Origin: Ctena decussata
Lineage: Eukaryota; Mollusca; Bivalvia; Lucinida; Lucinidae
Length of the DNA stretch: 64,000 nt
Direction: 5' to 3'
Assembly: GCA_963989385.1 (NCBI GenBank)
Contig: OZ022501.1
Location: 22,964,102 to 23,028,101, forward strand
The position numbers and the translations under genes were made by a program. Position 1 is the stretch's first letter. Every line of letters begins with the position of its first letter. The notes below the pieces were generated by a model. It had not been told where the DNA came from, did no database searches, and saw only the letters and a list, made by a program, of their open reading frames with translations. Of the stretch, positions 60,085 through 64,000 are shown in pieces.

Positions 60085-60458
60085 TACCGTATACAAGGTA
60101 ATTTTCGCGGCGTTCCATTTTGCGCGGTATTTCGTGGTCACTTAGAAACCGCGAATATTAAAATCGCGAATAATTTCCAGTGTATTACAAGGTGTCTTCT
60201 GCAGACACAGTATTCATATATTTTGTTTCTGTTTGCTTCAGCAGTTGCTGGTATTTTTCACTTGAGTCAGTTCTTTCATTAACCTGCGGCAACCCTGCCG
60301 CAGGTTAATGAAAGAACTGACTCAAGTGAAAAAGAAATAGTTTTGGTTTTCGCGCATGTTGCTAACCGCTAAAATTAAAAATCGCGAAATTTTTTGTTTA
60401 TGTTTTTGACCCTTAGCCGCGAAAATCTGAGCCCGCGAAAATTACCGCGTATACGGTA
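60085..60458. mobile_element. MITE with TACCGTATAC ends in intron 3 of gene 2
   Basis: TACCGTATACAAGGTAATTT and the complement ATTACCGCGTATACGGTA are the ends, with GCGAAAATT words inside. A perfect hairpin (CACTTGAGTCAGTTCTTTC, TTAACCTGCGGCA) at 60257-60331 is nested in it. Confidence 0.78.
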
Positions 60459-60517
60459 ATTTGGAAAGGCACCAAAGTGTTTCGTGGAATGGCAATGTGG
60501 TTCGTGCCTGTTGGATA

Positions 60518-60685
60518 ATGGGATGAATGGGAGACTTGTGATCTTACGTCCATTTTAATAGTGTTTCGGTCAAATCAGGACGATTGTGGAACCTTGTTTA
60601 CATCTTGTAAGAACCGCGCCTCCAGCGGCATCCGAATACGAACCACTAGCTCGGCATACCGGCGCTTGACCGACTATACTGGGAT
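60518..60685 (-). mobile_element. tRNA-derived SINE (type 1), degenerate
   Basis: The tail GATGAATGGGAGACTTGTG and TTTCGGTCAAATCAGGACG is followed by a decayed head (CCGAATACGAACCACTAG). It lies in intron 3 of gene 2. Confidence 0.65.
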
Positions 60686-60827
60686 ACTCTGATAGGGCTG
60701 CACGGGTTTTAGATGCATTTAAGATTAATGAGCAAACCTCCATATTCTTCCGCCATTTTTTCAACGGGTGACACCTTTTGCGACTTATTGTTCGCTTCCC
60801 TGGACAATATCTCTCTTCCAAATGTTA

Positions 60828-60930
60828 TGAGTGAGTGAACTCTGGCTTAACATCCCACCAACATAGCGGTCAAACGGAGACAGGACCTCGGTTTAAAGTC
60901 TCACCCGAAAGACCGAAGAAGCGGTAAACA
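60828..60930. repeat. GAGTGAGTGA repeat, copy 2
   Basis: Direct relative of 59938-60060, in the same intron of gene 2. Confidence 0.6.
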
Positions 60931-60988
60931 AGTTACGGCTTCCAGTCTGACTCAGACGGAAATTCTTGTCCTAACAGCTGGATAATTT

Positions 60989-61234
60989 AAGCCGCAACAT
61001 GACAAAACCAACAAACTTTGATGGCGTGTGCGGCTAGCGAAGACTCTGATCAGCTTGGACATCCGCCCAGTGTGATCAGAGTTTCTACTGTGCGCTTAAA
61101 GGGAAGCTAAGGGTTTAAGCTGGGTCCGCTCACACAGCCAAGACTCTGATTAGACAGGGCGGATGCCCAGGCTGATCTGAGTCTCCGCCTGGCGCATCTG
61201 CCGCTTTGTTGGTTTTGTCGTGGTTGACTGGCTC
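60989..61234. mobile_element. GAGCCGCG MITE in intron 3 of gene 2
   Basis: Copy about 145 bp downstream of the donor of the first TIR exon. The arms AGCCGCAACATGACAAAACC and the complement are diverged. Confidence 0.75.
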
Positions 61235-61377
61235 ATTTCATCCTCACTATTTCCAAACATCTCTCCTGTCTCCCTCGCACATTCCCACTCCCAGCAGTAT
61301 TTTTCTACAAACTCTTGAAAAGGCCTTAAAATCCACAATTTCCCATCGATCATAGCATGGACCTCAAATGTACTTAC

Positions 61378-61515
61378 TTTCCCCGGGAAGAAAATCCCTA
61401 TGGTGCATGATGAGCTTGAATCCCTGCTCAAGCTCCAATTTAGGGTACAGAGTATGGACGACAAACTTGTAGTCTCGCTCGGAGTAGGAAATAAATGCAT
61501 CCCAATTTCGTTTAT
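61378..61515 (-). CDS. Gene 2 exon: first half of TIR domain
   Basis: This 138-bp exon lies between a TTGCAG acceptor and a GTAAGT donor. It encodes box 1 (WDAFISY), then FVVHTLYPKLE and the start of box 2 (HRDFLPGE). It is two codons shorter than the matching exon of gene 1, but the box 2 break is at the same place and in the same phase, joining as GESISNNII to the exon at 59122. Transmembrane and ectodomain exons were not seen between here and the right edge, so they probably lie beyond 64000. It is a paralogue of gene 1. Confidence 0.85.
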
Positions 61516-61631
61516 CTGCAAATAAAGTTGATAATTCGAATAATAATAACCATACAGGCTAGCCCTGCAGCACTGGGCAGGAAAATACTTGCTTCAACAA
61601 ATTTCGATTTTAACTCTGTTTTAAATATTAA

Positions 61632-62161
61632 AGGTAGGTTCCTGTACTTTGGAATGCATCATAATTTTCATGATTTTTATCCAAGTTGTTGGAAAGCACT
61701 TATGAAGAGGAAATGATTAAGTTTCACTAAAAAGTGTAAATCAAAAAATCGTAGAAAAGTCGTTTTGCAAGGGATTTCCTAACTCTGATTCGCACACCGG
61801 TTAGCGCTATTTTTAGTTCGCGCCAAAAATAAATAACATAGCTGACGTCATGCTTCATTGCATTTCGGGATAGTTTTAACCCATCCGCCATGCCAGGACC
61901 TCTGGAAGAGCTCACGGCAAGAGAAAATTAACCGTTGGCAAATGACATCAGAAACTGCGGACTTGTAGACATTATTTATTTTAGAACTGGAATTCCAACA
62001 AAAGAAAATAAACCAAATGCGGAAAACAACTATTTTCTACAACATCTGACGATTTTCTCAGTAGCGACAGTTTCAGAAAAATAAGAGAATTCAATACTAC
62101 CCAGAAAAAGACAAAATTATTATGTGAACATTATTGTTATCGCTAGGCCATGAACCTACCT
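61632..62161. mobile_element. 530-bp MITE with TTAA target duplication
   Basis: AGGTAGGTTCCTG and CATGAACCTACCT are inverted ends between TTAA (61628-61631) and TTAA (62162-62165). It lies just upstream of the gene 2 TIR exon. Confidence 0.75.
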
Positions 62162-62394
62162 TTAAAATGGCTTAAAGTGACATAAAATGAGAAACTGACA
62201 TAAAATGAAACTCACTTCCAGCATTTTTAGTTTTCATTTGTAACGACTCAGTATCCTCTGGATTCTTTTTAATCATAAATAACGGCGTCACTTCATATAA
62301 TCGAAAAAAAAATATCGAGGGGTCAAAATTTCACTCTGCAATTTCTGAAACATTTCAAACATTTAGTAAAATAAATCATTTCTACCTTCCATTC

Positions 62395-62795
62395 CATTCA
62401 TTTTGCAAGTTTTATACACATGAAGTTTGGAAATATCGCGTTTATCTTGACCAAGACCAGACTTCAATTCACACTTCCCTCAAAATCAAAGTGGTCAGAA
62501 GTCCACAAGGAGAAAATTCACCAAAATTTTTTATTTCGCCTATTCATGATTTTTTTTTTTTTGCAAAATTTCTCGATAGTCTTCAAATTTAATCATTTTT
62601 AAGGTCAGCGAGCATTAACAAGTTTAAAACTCATACTGAGCAACTTGAGAAGTTATGCCCGACCAAACTGACACACTATCGGTTCTCTATGGGAATTCAA
62701 ACCACTTTCATTTTAGGGGTAGTTTGACTTAAAGCTTGGACTTGGTCAAGACAAAGGCTATAGGCTTCATGTGTATAAAACTTAAAGAATGAATA
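62395..62795. mobile_element. Palindromic MITE, ~400 bp
   Basis: AAGTTTTATACACATGAAG and CTTGACCAAG at the left match the complement at 62740-62790. Confidence 0.65.
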
Positions 62796-63354
62796 AAATA
62801 GAATTATGACGTGGGCGCTGTCCGCATAGATGTGAGCGTCATATGACATTCTACAGAACTGTATAGGGTATCACAACGTAGCACAATATACCGCAAGGTA
62901 CCGATGTATGAATGGCTTGAAGTGTTAGGGCCTTTTCAACAGTATTTCAACCATGAAAGGCTGCTTATGAAAGCAAAGTAGTATTTGTAGTGATTCATAA
63001 GAGAAATACCATGAGAGAAAAACGAGTGCCTAGGTCAGTCTGTGAACCCGCGCAGTCTGATATTCTGAATATACCTGCAGATACATTTTATCGACAAGCG
63101 ACGACTGACCAATCGGCGATTACGGAGGCCGATCATTATATTTGCTTTTCGCAAATATACTTGTAAGGTACCAGTTTCCTTCGGCGTGGCTGACACGTCA
63201 TGTAAAACAATTAATTCAAAATTCTGAGTCAGAAAGTCGGTTGTCACGTGTAGAAAATTTACATTTTCTGACTTGGTTATCAATCCACGATGATTTATTT
63301 TGACGTTTAACTGTCACAGTAACTTTTACTACCGGACGAATATACATGTAATTG

Positions 63355-64000
63355 TATATAACCAAACAACTTCCCCGCACATCCCTATCCCACACAAAAG
63401 CTTCCTTTTCCTTCCATCCCACACAAACTAGATAAAAACAAAACTTGCAAAGGAACGGGAAAATGCAACGTACAGCATGTGAGAACATTGAACTAAGGTC
63501 GGAGCTTACATGCCCTCTTCATCCCATCCAAAAACAGAATTATCCATACAAGATGCCCATCTGCATCCCCATTCATCGCAAAATGTCCACTATCCATCCT
63601 CATCTTATATTAAATATCCCATCCCACACATAAATACTCTCAAGATAATCCCACACAAAAATTTCTTTTTTCGTCGCCATTACACCAAAACCGCCATCCC
63701 CATCACAATGGTCCTTTCTATCCCCCATGGCACATTTCATCAAAATCTGCGGCCCCACCCCAAAATCCCATTTTCTTCTATCCCCCGACTCCTTTGCCAT
63801 TACTGCCAGACACAATCTTTGCAAAATCATCCTCTTCGTCTCTGTTCTGTCCTTTTCATCTTAATTCCACAAAAAATCTCCTCTCATTATATACAAAACC
63901 TCAATGCAAAAACATCCTCCAATATCCGACCTCAAATAAATAAAATCGTCATCCGTATCTCATTAATTCCACACAAAATCGTTTCCTTCATCTCCAATAA
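63355..64000. repeat. Pyrimidine-rich degenerate repeat at the right edge
   Basis: CATCCCACACAAAA, CCCATC and TTCCTTC words recur irregularly over about 650 bp with a strong C/T plus A bias. No clear period and no recognised gene. It may be a decayed minisatellite. Confidence 0.5.

Overview
This window reads as nuclear DNA of an invertebrate animal, most likely a bivalve mollusc. It is AT-rich, gene-poor and intron-bearing. It is packed with tRNA-derived SINEs, palindromic MITEs, microsatellites and decayed non-LTR retrotransposons, and I see no operon, Shine-Dalgarno or other bacterial feature. The organism call is inference from repeat style and from the immune-type genes; no species can be named from the sequence alone.

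Two genes are supported, both on the minus strand. Gene 1 (44478 down to 30822) can be assembled from four exons whose splice sites and phases agree: a 578-residue secreted cysteine-rich EGF-like ectodomain (42744-44478), a transmembrane exon (33343-33510), and a TIR domain split over two exons (32321-32464 and 30822-31408). The last exon also carries a cytoplasmic tail with several YxxI/YxxM tyrosine motifs. The predicted product is about 877 residues: EGF-like repeats, membrane span, TIR, tyrosine tail. Gene 2 (61515 down to 58515) is a paralogue; its TIR exons (61378-61515 and 58515-59122) have the same intron position and phase and a similar tail, and its ectodomain must lie past the right edge. 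The join across the 9.2-kb first intron of gene 1 is inference.

The other major content is nested mobile DNA. A 12.19-kb element (11311-23502) sits inside one SINE, flanked by a 6-bp target duplication (GCAATG), with 250-bp terminal inverted repeats built from GACGAAAAG arrays and long inner inverted arms of ~180-bp repeats. Nested in it are a 2.83-kb TTAA-flanked element that carries the same kind of array (11565-14395), a Jockey/CR1-type LINE on the minus strand (about 16600-20291), a ~1.69-kb insertion splitting that LINE's reverse transcriptase, a 549-bp TTAA MITE inside that insertion, and a GCAGCTTT-rich block. A second foldback element (36781-39189, 2.41 kb) in intron 1 of gene 1 also has a 6-bp target duplication (GAATCT), TAYGG termini and subterminal palindromic arrays, so the two may define one element class. 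No transposase is visible in either.

Layout: 1-11210, intergenic with a segmental duplication (about 1948-3240 versus 5505-7680), SINEs and MITEs; 11211-23611, the nested mobile-element complex; 23612-30740, intergenic with MITEs and a 150-160-bp tandem repeat; 30822-44478, gene 1 with transposon-filled introns; 44480-58440, intergenic, AT-rich, with a CTG-flanked Harbinger-like element and a 47-bp minisatellite; 58515-61515, gene 2 (partial); 61516-64000, MITEs and a pyrimidine-rich degenerate repeat.
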